This document shows, one piece after another, positions 7,736 to 12,975 of a stretch of DNA of 12,975 nt (position 1 is its first letter; every line of letters begins with the position of its first letter). The notes under the pieces were generated by a model. It did not search any database, had not been told where the DNA came from, and was given only the letters and a program-made list of their open reading frames with translations. This DNA comes from an uncultured Clostridia bacterium (GTDB lineage: Bacteria > Bacillota > Clostridia > RGIG6154): positions 1 to 12,975 of the forward strand of contig CAKSHV010000010.1 in NCBI GenBank assembly GCA_934457515.1. The letters are read 5' to 3'. Made by a program: the position numbers and the translations under genes.

Positions 7736-8827
7736 TTACTCTTTTTTGTCGAGGGTGACAATAACGGGTTCGCCGCCTTTGGGCGACCAGATTTTGTCAA
7801 GCTCGGGTGCGATGGAACGGATGGCGCATTCTTCGCTTGCGATATACACCATATCGTCCTTTTCGCCAACCACCATGGAACGCAGTTTTAAGCGGTCGTT
7901 TAACGCCATAAGTCCGCCGCTGTAGCCGAGAATAATGGAAAACGGGCCGGTGATGAGCAAACTTGCAAAGGTGTTTCTCAGCACATAGTAGCGCTCTTTA
8001 TCCTTTTCGGGCATGCGGTCGATTTCGTCCCAGAACGGAGGCGCGATGATGGCAGCCGTGTTTTCCAAAGACAGACCTTTTTTACGGGTGAGAAAGTCTA
8101 TTATATAGGTAATAACCTCTGTATCGGTTAAAAGTGTGCATTTGTAGCCGAACATTTCAACAAAGCGGCGGTTTGCGTCATACGATGAAATTTCACCGTT
8201 GTGCACAATGGTGTTGTCAAGGAGCGCAAACGGATGCGCGCCGCCCCACCAGCCGGGGGTGTTGGTCGGATATCTGCCGTGCGCCGTCCACATATAGCCG
8301 GAATATTCCTCTAATCTGTAAAAGTCGCCGACGTCTTCGGGAAAGCCGACTGCCTTGAAAACGCCCATGTTCTTGCCGCTGGAACAAACATATGCGCCTT
8401 TAATCTGCGTGTTGATTCTTAAAACGCAGCGGGAAACGAATTCTTTTTCATCCAACTGGCTTTCCGCAAGCTTTGTGGGCAGCGGATTTAGAAAATAGCG
8501 CCAGATAAGCGGTTCGTCCGTAATATTTTTGTTCTTTCTCGTGGGGATGCGCGAAAGGTTTACCATGTCGAAATGATGATTTAGGAACTTTTCGGTTTCC
8601 TCGCGCGCCTCCTGACTGTCATAAAACAGGTGGAATGCAAACAAATCCTTGTATTCGGGATAAATACCATAGCCCGCATAGCCCGCGCCCAAGCCGTTTG
8701 AACGGTCGTGCATGGAATACATGGAATGAACGATACTGCTGCCGGAAATTCGTTTTCCCGATTTGGAGATGAAACCCGAAATGGCACATCCCGCCGGAAT
8801 ACGAACTTCGCCCTCTTTCTTTAACAT
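7736..8827 (-). CDS. Class II glutamine amidotransferase subunit of glutamate synthase, with short propeptide
   Basis: It hydrolyses glutamine at an N-terminal-nucleophile cysteine and supplies ammonia to the FMN subunit. From the ATG at 8827 it is 363 residues. The nucleophile appears to be Cys14 in IPAGCAISGF, so residues 1-13 would be a propeptide that must be removed. Other class II motifs are HGRYPTN (183-189), HNGEI (209-213) and DTEV (235-238). Two starts are possible in frame: ATG at 8827, with AAAGG 11 bases upstream, and GTG at 8851, with AGGA about seven to eight bases upstream, adding MRRKVRCV. I prefer 8827 because the sequence from MLKKEGEVRIPAG resembles what I recall of clostridial relatives, but the GTG has the better-spaced site. 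It is the first gene of the five-gene cluster. Confidence 0.92.
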   Translation of the reverse strand: MLKKEGEVRIPAGCAISGFISKSGKRISGSSIVHSMYSMHDRSNGLGAGYAGYGIYPEYKDLFAFHLFYDSQEAREETEKFLNHHFDMVNLSRIPTRKNKNITDEPLIWRYFLNPLPTKLAESQLDEKEFVSRCVLRINTQIKGAYVCSSGKNMGVFKAVGFPEDVGDFYRLEEYSGYMWTAHGRYPTNTPGWWGGAHPFALLDNTIVHNGEISSYDANRRFVEMFGYKCTLLTDTEVITYIIDFLTRKKGLSLENTAAIIAPPFWDEIDRMPEKDKERYYVLRNTFASLLITGPFSIILGYSGGLMALNDRLKLRSMVVGEKDDMVYIASEECAIRSIAPELDKIWSPKGGEPVIVTLDKKE

Positions 8828-9020
8828 GACACATCTAACCTTTCTTCTCACGAAATTTTCCTGTCATCTACCCCTGTGAGATTCAGAGCATATATTATAA
8901 TAGAAGAAACTCGTTTTTTGCTTGGTTTTCGTTCGTTTTCGCCGTTGAAAATGAATGAAAAATTGCATAATTTGAATTTAAAAATTTAGCACCTTGCAAA
9001 AAATAAATTTTAATGATATG

Positions 9021-9049
9021 AATATACCATATAATTCGTAATTTGTCAA
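9021..9049 (-). promoter_or_regulatory. Predicted sigma-A promoter for the glutamate synthase cluster
   Basis: On the minus strand a perfect TTGACA (9049-9044) and TATATT (9026-9021) are separated by 17 bases, with TGG just before the -10 (extended -10). The predicted start near 9014 leaves a long leader, about 160 bases to the GTG or 187 to the ATG of the amidotransferase gene. A second TATAAT (8899-8894) lies closer to the gene but has no recognisable -35. The leader is AT-rich. It can form a seven-pair AU stem (AAATTTA near 9010 with TAAATTT near 8985) and a CTCAC/GTGAG pairing (8880-8876 with 8851-8847) around the proximal ribosome binding site. No clear ANTAR hexaloop with a stable stem was found there. 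Confidence 0.7.
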
Positions 9050-9112
9050 GTATAAATGCAAGATTTGTTTTCAAAACTTTCATTTTCTGCCCAAAATGTT
9101 GAGTTTCTTCGG

Positions 9113-9146
9113 TTGGCACTTATTTTTATTAAGTAAAAAATGCCAA
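9113..9146. repeat. Inverted repeat TTGGCA/TGCCAA with 22-base spacer
   Basis: TTGGCA at 9113-9118 is matched by TGCCAA at 9141-9146, with an inner CTTA/TAAG pair (9119-9122 and 9130-9133). It lies between the two divergent promoters, about 50 bases upstream of the glnN -35 and 64 upstream of the glutamate synthase -35. It could be an operator for a dimeric regulator of both units. AT-rich DNA produces such repeats by chance, so the functional reading is weak. Confidence 0.35.
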
Positions 9147-9192
9147 AACTTGTCCCTTTTGAAAAATTTTATTAATTTTTTTAAAAAAGGGG

Positions 9193-9221
9193 TTGACAAA
9201 CAAAAAAAGATGTGGTATAGT
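9193..9221 (+). promoter_or_regulatory. Predicted strong sigma-A promoter for glnN
   Basis: TTGACA (9193-9198) and TATAGT (9216-9221) are 17 bases apart, with TGG immediately before the -10 (extended -10). The 30 bases upstream are A/T tracts resembling an UP element. The predicted start is near 9228, giving a leader of about 85 bases to the glnN ATG that contains the hairpins described separately. A second TTGACA at 9223-9228 has no matching -10 at the right distance and is probably coincidental. Confidence 0.8.
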
Positions 9222-9237
9222 ATTGACATCAAGTGAA

Positions 9238-9266
9238 ACAGCAAAGGCGCTGTCCGGTATGTCCGG
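9238..9266 (+). promoter_or_regulatory. Candidate ANTAR-responsive antiterminator hairpins in glnN leader
   Basis: ACAGC (9238-9242) pairs perfectly with GCTGT (9249-9253), closing a hexaloop AAAGGC with A at loop position 1 and G at position 4. This is the recognition signature described for ANTAR RNA targets. A second hairpin follows directly, CCGG (9254-9257) with CCGG (9263-9266), but its loop is five bases (TATGT) and lacks the A1/G4 pattern. The first hairpin's 3' arm and part of its loop (9245-9253) belong to the 5' arm of the alternative terminator-like stem, so the two folds exclude each other. An ANTAR protein is encoded about 5.5 kb away in the same window. The regulatory link is inferred. 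Confidence 0.55.
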
Positions 9267-9285
9267 GCGGCGCTTCTCTGTTTTT
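9245..9285 (+). terminator. Candidate conditional terminator in glnN leader
   Basis: Bases 9245-9257 pair with 9263-9275 in an uninterrupted 13-pair stem (three G-U pairs, the rest mostly G-C) around a TATGT loop. After the stem comes CTCTG and then TTTTT (9281-9285). The U-tract is interrupted, so termination may be partial, which would suit a regulated attenuator. It begins only about 17 bases from the predicted transcription start and ends 13 bases before the AGGAGG ribosome binding site. It competes with the hexaloop hairpin at 9238-9253. Confidence 0.5.
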
Positions 9286-9312
9286 AAAGTGAATTATAGG
9301 AGGTAAAAGAGT

Positions 9313-11397
9313 ATGGTTAATGTTCCTGAAATTTTCGGCAGCGATGTGTTTAACGAAACGGTTATGCAGCAGCGCCTTCCGAAAGACGTTTTTAAGGCGG
9401 TTCGCAAAACGATTGAAGACAGCACACCGCTGGACAGCTCGGTTGCAACGGTTGTTGCAAACGCAATGAAGGATTGGGCAATTGAAAAGGGTGCAACCCA
9501 TTACACCCATTGGTTCCAGCCGATGACAGGTATTACGGCAGAAAAGCACGACAGCTTTATTTCCCCCATCTCCAACAGCCAAGTGATCATGGAGTTTAAA
9601 GGCAAAGAACTGATTAAAGGCGAGCCGGACGCATCAAGCTTTCCGTCTGGCGGATTACGTGCCACATTTGAGGCAAGAGGCTATACCACATGGGATCCGA
9701 CCTCCTTTGCATTTGTAAAAGACGGTACGCTGTACATTCCGACCGTATTTTGTTCTTACACCGGTGAGGTTTTGGATAAGAAAACACCGCTTCTGCGTTC
9801 CATGCAGGCACTGGACACCCAGGCAAAGAGAATTTTAAAGCTGTTCGGCAAAACCACAACCCACGTTGATTCGCAGGTTGGTGCGGAGCAGGAATATTTC
9901 CTGGTTGATAAAGACCTTTATAATAAGAGAAAAGACTTAATTTTCACAGGCAGAACACTTTTGGGTTCCAAGCCGCCGAAAGGACAGGAGTTGGAAGACC
10001 ACTATTTCGGCAGCATTAAGACCAGAGTTGCCGCATACATGAAAGATTTGGACGAGGCGCTTTGGAAATTGGGCATTGTTGCAAAAACAAAGCACAACGA
10101 AGTTGCACCGGCACAGCACGAGCTTGCACCGCTTTACAACACCACAAACGTTTCAACCGACCAGAATCAGCTGATTATGGAGGAAATGAAAAAGGTTGCG
10201 GAAAAGCACAATTTGGTTTGTCTGCTGCATGAAAAACCCTTTGCAGGCGTGAACGGTTCGGGTAAACACAACAACTGGTCGTTCTCGGCAGCCGGCATCG
10301 GCAATTTGTTGGAGCCGGGTGCATCCCCGCAGGACAATTCGCAGTTCTTGCTGTTCCTGTGCGCGGTTATTAAAGCGGTTGACGAGCATGCGGACCTTTT
10401 AAGAGTCAGCGTTGCGTCTGCCGGAAACGATCACCGCCTCGGTGCAAACGAAGCACCGCCGGCAATTGTTTCTATCTTCCTCGGCGAAGAACTTACCCGC
10501 GTTTTGGAATGTATTGAAAAGGGTGTTTCGTTTAAGAAGGCATCTAAAGAACAGCTGGACTTAGGCGTTGAGCTGCTGCCGCAGTTTGCAAAAGACACAA
10601 CTGACAGAAACAGAACTTCCCCGTTTGCTTTCACCGGCAACAAGTTCGAGTTCAGAATGCCCGGTTCGTCCATGTCCATTGCGTGCATTAACTTTATTAT
10701 AAACACCATTGTTGCCGAGTCCCTTTGCCAGTTTGCCGATAAATTAGAGGGCGCAAAAGACTTTAACAAAGAGCTTGCGGCACTTTTGAAAGAAACCATT
10801 AAGAAACACAAGAGAATTATTTTCAACGGAAACAATTATTCGGACGAATGGGTTGCCGAGGCGGAAAAGAGAGGGTTATACAACTTAAAGACAACGGTTG
10901 ATGCCCTTCCGAAATTCGTATCGCCCGAGAACATCGCATTGTTTGAAAAGCACAAGATTTTGTCCGAATGCGAAATCCGTTCGAGATATGAAATTATCAT
11001 TGATACCTATTCTAAGGTACTGAACATCGAGGCACTTACCCTTTTGGATATGGCAAAACGCGACATTTTGCCCGCAGCGCTTAAATATTCAACCTACCTT
11101 GCGGACAGCATAAAGACAAAAGCGGCAATCGGCGGCATTGATTATGAAACCGAAAAAGAGCTTGCGTCTACCGTATCTTCTCTTGCAGGCTGCCTGTATA
11201 AGAACATTGAAAAGCTTGACAAGGTTTTGCTTGGTGCAAAAGATATTGAGGGAACGCTGGAGATTGCAACTTACTACGCGCATGAAGTGTTCGAGGCAAT
11301 GCAGAACGTCCGTGCGGTTGCAGATGAGCTCGAAACCATGGTTGCGGCTGAATACTGGCCGATTCCGACCTACAGCGATTTGCTGTTCAGCGTTTGA
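9313..11397 (+). CDS. glnN: Glutamine synthetase type III
   Basis: It makes glutamine from glutamate, ammonium and ATP in the cytoplasm. At 694 residues it matches the GSIII family (about 700), much longer than GSI. It has the GSIII-specific N-terminus (opening [15 protein letters not shown]), then the catalytic region: [10 protein letters not shown] (190-199) for metal and substrate binding, [13 protein letters not shown] (261-273), [15 protein letters not shown] (310-324), RNRTSPFAF (432-440) and EFRMPGSS (446-453). The C-terminal GSIII helical region ends in [17 protein letters not shown]. An excellent AGGAGGT site (9298-9304) lies eight bases before ATG. The adenylylation Tyr context of enterobacterial GSI is not expected in this type. 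It is the first gene after a strong promoter and structured leader and is followed 112 bases later by amt, so it is probably controlled by nitrogen status at transcription elongation. Confidence 0.97.
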   Translation: MVNVPEIFGSDVFNETVMQQRLPKDVFKAVRKTIEDSTPLDSSVATVVANAMKDWAIEKGATHYTHWFQPMTGITAEKHDSFISPISNSQVIMEFKGKELIKGEPDASSFPSGGLRATFEARGYTTWDPTSFAFVKDGTLYIPTVFCSYTGEVLDKKTPLLRSMQALDTQAKRILKLFGKTTTHVDSQVGAEQEYFLVDKDLYNKRKDLIFTGRTLLGSKPPKGQELEDHYFGSIKTRVAAYMKDLDEALWKLGIVAKTKHNEVAPAQHELAPLYNTTNVSTDQNQLIMEEMKKVAEKHNLVCLLHEKPFAGVNGSGKHNNWSFSAAGIGNLLEPGASPQDNSQFLLFLCAVIKAVDEHADLLRVSVASAGNDHRLGANEAPPAIVSIFLGEELTRVLECIEKGVSFKKASKEQLDLGVELLPQFAKDTTDRNRTSPFAFTGNKFEFRMPGSSMSIACINFIINTIVAESLCQFADKLEGAKDFNKELAALLKETIKKHKRIIFNGNNYSDEWVAEAEKRGLYNLKTTVDALPKFVSPENIALFEKHKILSECEIRSRYEIIIDTYSKVLNIEALTLLDMAKRDILPAALKYSTYLADSIKTKAAIGGIDYETEKELASTVSSLAGCLYKNIEKLDKVLLGAKDIEGTLEIATYYAHEVFEAMQNVRAVADELETMVAAEYWPIPTYSDLLFSV

Positions 11398-11421
11398 TTT
11401 TTAAATAAGATGAGATTAGAA

Positions 11422-11455
11422 ATGTTCCGTGCGGTTTTAAACCGCACGGGGACAT
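11422..11455 (+). promoter_or_regulatory. Strong intercistronic hairpin downstream of glnN
   Basis: CCGTGCGGTTT (11427-11437) faces AAACCGCACGG (11439-11449), with about ten formable pairs. It extends outward by ATGTT (11422-11426) pairing with GACAT (11451-11455), with G11450 bulged. It is a stable stem but lacks a U-tract on either strand, so it is more likely an mRNA 3'-end stabiliser or processing site than an intrinsic terminator. Confidence 0.6.
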
Positions 11456-11467
11456 GAGATGAGAAAT

Positions 11468-11488
11468 ACGCGTTTTATTTCGCGTTTT
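11468..11488 (+). terminator. Weak terminator-like hairpin before amt
   Basis: ACGCG (11468-11472) pairs with CGCGT (11481-11485) around an eight-base T-rich loop, followed by TTTA. The stem is only five pairs and the U-tract short, so at most it would give partial termination between glnN and the ammonium channel gene. No separate amt promoter was recognised. Confidence 0.3.
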
Positions 11489-11509
11489 AGATGAGAAGGA
11501 GTGGTAAAT

Positions 11510-12975
11510 ATGGAATTTAGTGCAGTAAACACGATTTGGGTATTGCTCGGTGCGGCGCTGGTATTTTTCATGCAGGCAGGCTTTTCCATGTGCGAGGCAG
11601 GCTTCACAAGAGCGAAAAACACCGGTAATATCTTAATGAAAAACTTAATGGATTTTTGTATCGGCACACCGTGCTTTTGGCTTGTTGGTTTCGGCATTAT
11701 GTTCGGAACGGGCACGGCGCTGTTCGGCAAGATTGACCCCATGATTATGGGCGACTACAGCTCCGTTCTTCCCGCGGGTGTTCCGCTTTGGGCATACGCT
11801 ATTTTCCAGACGGTGTTCTGTGCAACTTCCGCAACCATCGTTTCGGGTTCTATGGCAGAGCGCACCAAGTTCAGCGCATACTGCATTTACTCAGCGGCAA
11901 TTTCGCTGATTATTTACCCGATTTCCGGTCACTGGATCTGGGGCGGCGGCTGGCTTGCACAGTTAGGATTCCATGATTTTGCAGGTTCGACGGCAGTACA
12001 TATGGTAGGCGGTGTTTGCGCTTGCATCGGCGCGGCAATCTTAGGACCCCGTATCGGCAAGTACGGCAAAGACGGCAAGCCGAAAGCAATTCTCGGTCAC
12101 AACTTAACCTTTGCAGCACTCGGCGTATTCATTCTTTGGTTCTGCTGGTTCGGGTTCAACGGCGCATCTACCGTTGGTATGGATTCGGACGCACAGGTTA
12201 CGCGTGCGGGCTTAATCTTCTTTAACACAAACCTTGCAGCCGCGGTTGCATGCGTTACAACCCTTATTTTCACATGGGCTCGCTACGGGAAACCTGATGT
12301 TTCCATGACATACAACGCAGCACTTGCAGGCCTTGTAGGTATCACGGCAGGCTGCGACACGGTTAGCCCCTTAGGCGCTGCAATTATGGGTATTGTATTT
12401 GGTATTTTGATTGTTGTTGCAGTTGAATTCTTTGATAAAAAAGCAAAAATCGATGACCCGGTCGGCGCAATTTCCGTTCACGGCGTTTGCGGCTCGGTTG
12501 GTACAATTCTCTTAGGTTTGTTTTCCACAGGCGGTGTTGCGGAGGCAGACGGAACACTCCCGGTTATGAAAGGCTTGTTCTACGGCGGCGGATTTAAGTT
12601 CCTCGGCGTTCAGGCGCTCGGTGTTGTTTCGGTTATCGCATATGTTGCAGTGGTTATCACAATCGTATTTTTAGTACTGAAACACACAATCGGCTTGCGT
12701 GTTGCTCCCGAAGAAGAAATTGAAGGTTTGGATCCGACAGAACACGGTTTGCCGACGGCTTATGCAGGCTTTGCAATGGAACCCGACACATCTTCGCTTG
12801 ATTATGTGGGCACAATGGGCGATGTTCCGGTATCCAAGGCGGTTGAAGTAACCGAGGCGCCGAAAGCGGCAAAAGTTGTTGCCGAGGGTGCGCAGAAGTT
12901 TACAAAAGTTGAAATTATCTGCAAAGAGGCACGGTTTGAGGCACTTAAGAATGCAATGATGGATTTGGGCATTAC
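11510..12975 (+). CDS. Ammonium channel Amt fused to a PII signalling domain, partial (C-terminus beyond window)
   Basis: The first roughly 400 residues are a complete Amt/MEP/Rh ammonium channel with eleven expected membrane helices. It has the conserved Asp156 (DFAGSTAVH), the pore twin-histidine pair His164 and His324 (VHGVCGSVGT), and the cytoplasmic tail EEEIEGLDPTEHG typical of AmtB. The reading frame then continues through a linker (about 420-463, rich in Ala, Val and Glu) into KFTKVEIICKEARFEALKNA, followed by MMDLGI, which matches the first strand and helix of a PII (GlnB/GlnK) domain. The window ends there, so the T-loop is not visible. PII normally binds AmtB as a separate trimer and blocks it when nitrogen is sufficient; fusion would tether the sensor to the channel. 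The AAGGAG site lies eight bases before ATG. It is probably cotranscribed with glnN. Confidence 0.93.
   Translation, partial: MEFSAVNTIWVLLGAALVFFMQAGFSMCEAGFTRAKNTGNILMKNLMDFCIGTPCFWLVGFGIMFGTGTALFGKIDPMIMGDYSSVLPAGVPLWAYAIFQTVFCATSATIVSGSMAERTKFSAYCIYSAAISLIIYPISGHWIWGGGWLAQLGFHDFAGSTAVHMVGGVCACIGAAILGPRIGKYGKDGKPKAILGHNLTFAALGVFILWFCWFGFNGASTVGMDSDAQVTRAGLIFFNTNLAAAVACVTTLIFTWARYGKPDVSMTYNAALAGLVGITAGCDTVSPLGAAIMGIVFGILIVVAVEFFDKKAKIDDPVGAISVHGVCGSVGTILLGLFSTGGVAEADGTLPVMKGLFYGGGFKFLGVQALGVVSVIAYVAVVITIVFLVLKHTIGLRVAPEEEIEGLDPTEHGLPTAYAGFAMEPDTSSLDYVGTMGDVPVSKAVEVTEAPKAAKVVAEGAQKFTKVEIICKEARFEALKNAMMDLGI

Larger units (their letters stand above)
8852..9312. other. Divergent intergenic control region, no gene
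   Basis: These 461 bases separate the minus-strand glutamate synthase cluster from plus-strand glnN. They hold, left to right, the long glutamate synthase leader, its promoter (9021-9049), an AT-rich spacer with an inverted repeat (9113-9146), an A/T-tract block (about 9163-9190) that could act as an UP element, the glnN promoter (9193-9221), and a structured glnN leader. The two -35 boxes are 143 bases apart. Reading frames here lack ribosome binding sites and overlap promoter elements, so none is called. Confidence 0.75.
11408..11496 (+). repeat. Three AGATGAGA direct repeats separating two hairpins between glnN and amt
   Basis: The octamer AGATGAGA occurs exactly at 11408-11415, 11457-11464 and 11489-11496. 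Between the first two is the strong hairpin at 11422-11455; between the last two is the weaker hairpin at 11468-11485. The third copy runs straight into the amt ribosome binding site (AAGGAG 11496-11501). The linker is thus almost entirely repeat-stem-repeat-stem-repeat. Its purpose is unknown; coupling or differential expression of glnN and amt is plausible. Confidence 0.6.

Noticed and set aside
8895..9119. Minus-strand open frame of 74 codons in the divergent intergenic region
   Set aside because: It runs across the predicted glutamate synthase promoter, has no ribosome binding site and its product looks like translated AT-rich DNA.
9113..9130. TTGGCAC as a sigma-54 (-24) promoter element
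   Set aside because: The required GC at the -12 position is absent on either strand; the bases there are A/T only.
9223..9228. Second TTGACA just downstream of the glnN -10
   Set aside because: The sequence 16-18 bases further on is GC-rich leader with no -10-like hexamer.
11408..11496. CRISPR or mobile-element repeat array
   Set aside because: The repeats are only eight bases, the spacing is uneven (49 and 32) and there are no associated genes or terminal inverted repeats.
11398..11509. ANTAR target hairpins upstream of amt
   Set aside because: Two hairpins are present but neither loop is a hexaloop with A at position 1 and G at position 4.
1..12975. tRNA, rRNA, insertion sequence or prophage
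   Set aside because: Nothing with cloverleaf structure, ribosomal conserved segments, transposase motifs or phage genes was seen; every gene belongs to core nitrogen metabolism.

Overview
The window looks like chromosomal DNA of a low- to mid-GC Firmicute of class Clostridia, probably an anaerobic gut-type lineage. The basis is the gene set: a type III glutamine synthetase, a glutamate synthase split into separate subunits with ferredoxin-like partners, an ANTAR regulator, and strong AGGAGG-type ribosome binding sites with AT-rich intergenic DNA. This is inferred from gene content; no rRNA or marker gene is present.

Layout. Positions 1 to about 8830 are all on the minus strand. Read in the direction of transcription, they hold a five-gene glutamate synthase cluster (class II amidotransferase, FMN/Fe-S synthase domain, four-cluster ferredoxin, FAD pyridine-nucleotide oxidoreductase, GXGXG domain). 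This is followed by an ANTAR RNA-binding regulator, carA, and the first 658 codons of carB, which runs off the left edge. A divergent intergenic region of about 460-485 bases (8828/8852-9312) carries a well-formed promoter for each direction. On the plus strand it is followed by glutamine synthetase type III (glnN) and an ammonium channel whose C-terminus continues into a PII signalling domain. That last gene runs off the right edge.

How it fits together. Ammonium enters through Amt, is fixed by GlnN into glutamine, and the glutamine amide nitrogen goes either to 2-oxoglutarate (glutamate synthase) or to carbamoyl phosphate (CarAB) for arginine and pyrimidines. The window is therefore a compact island for glutamine-amide nitrogen with its own regulator. 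The ANTAR protein has a receiver-like domain lacking the usual phosphorylation residues. The glnN leader contains a hairpin with the ANTAR-type hexaloop (A at position 1, G at position 4) that overlaps the 5' arm of an alternative terminator-like stem. This makes a local transcription-antitermination circuit the most interesting hypothesis here.

All individual protein families are known. The points most worth checking are the glnN leader switch, the degenerate receiver of the regulator and its placement with carAB, the Amt-PII fusion, and the repeat-and-hairpin linker between glnN and amt. No tRNA, rRNA, CRISPR array, insertion sequence or phage gene was seen.
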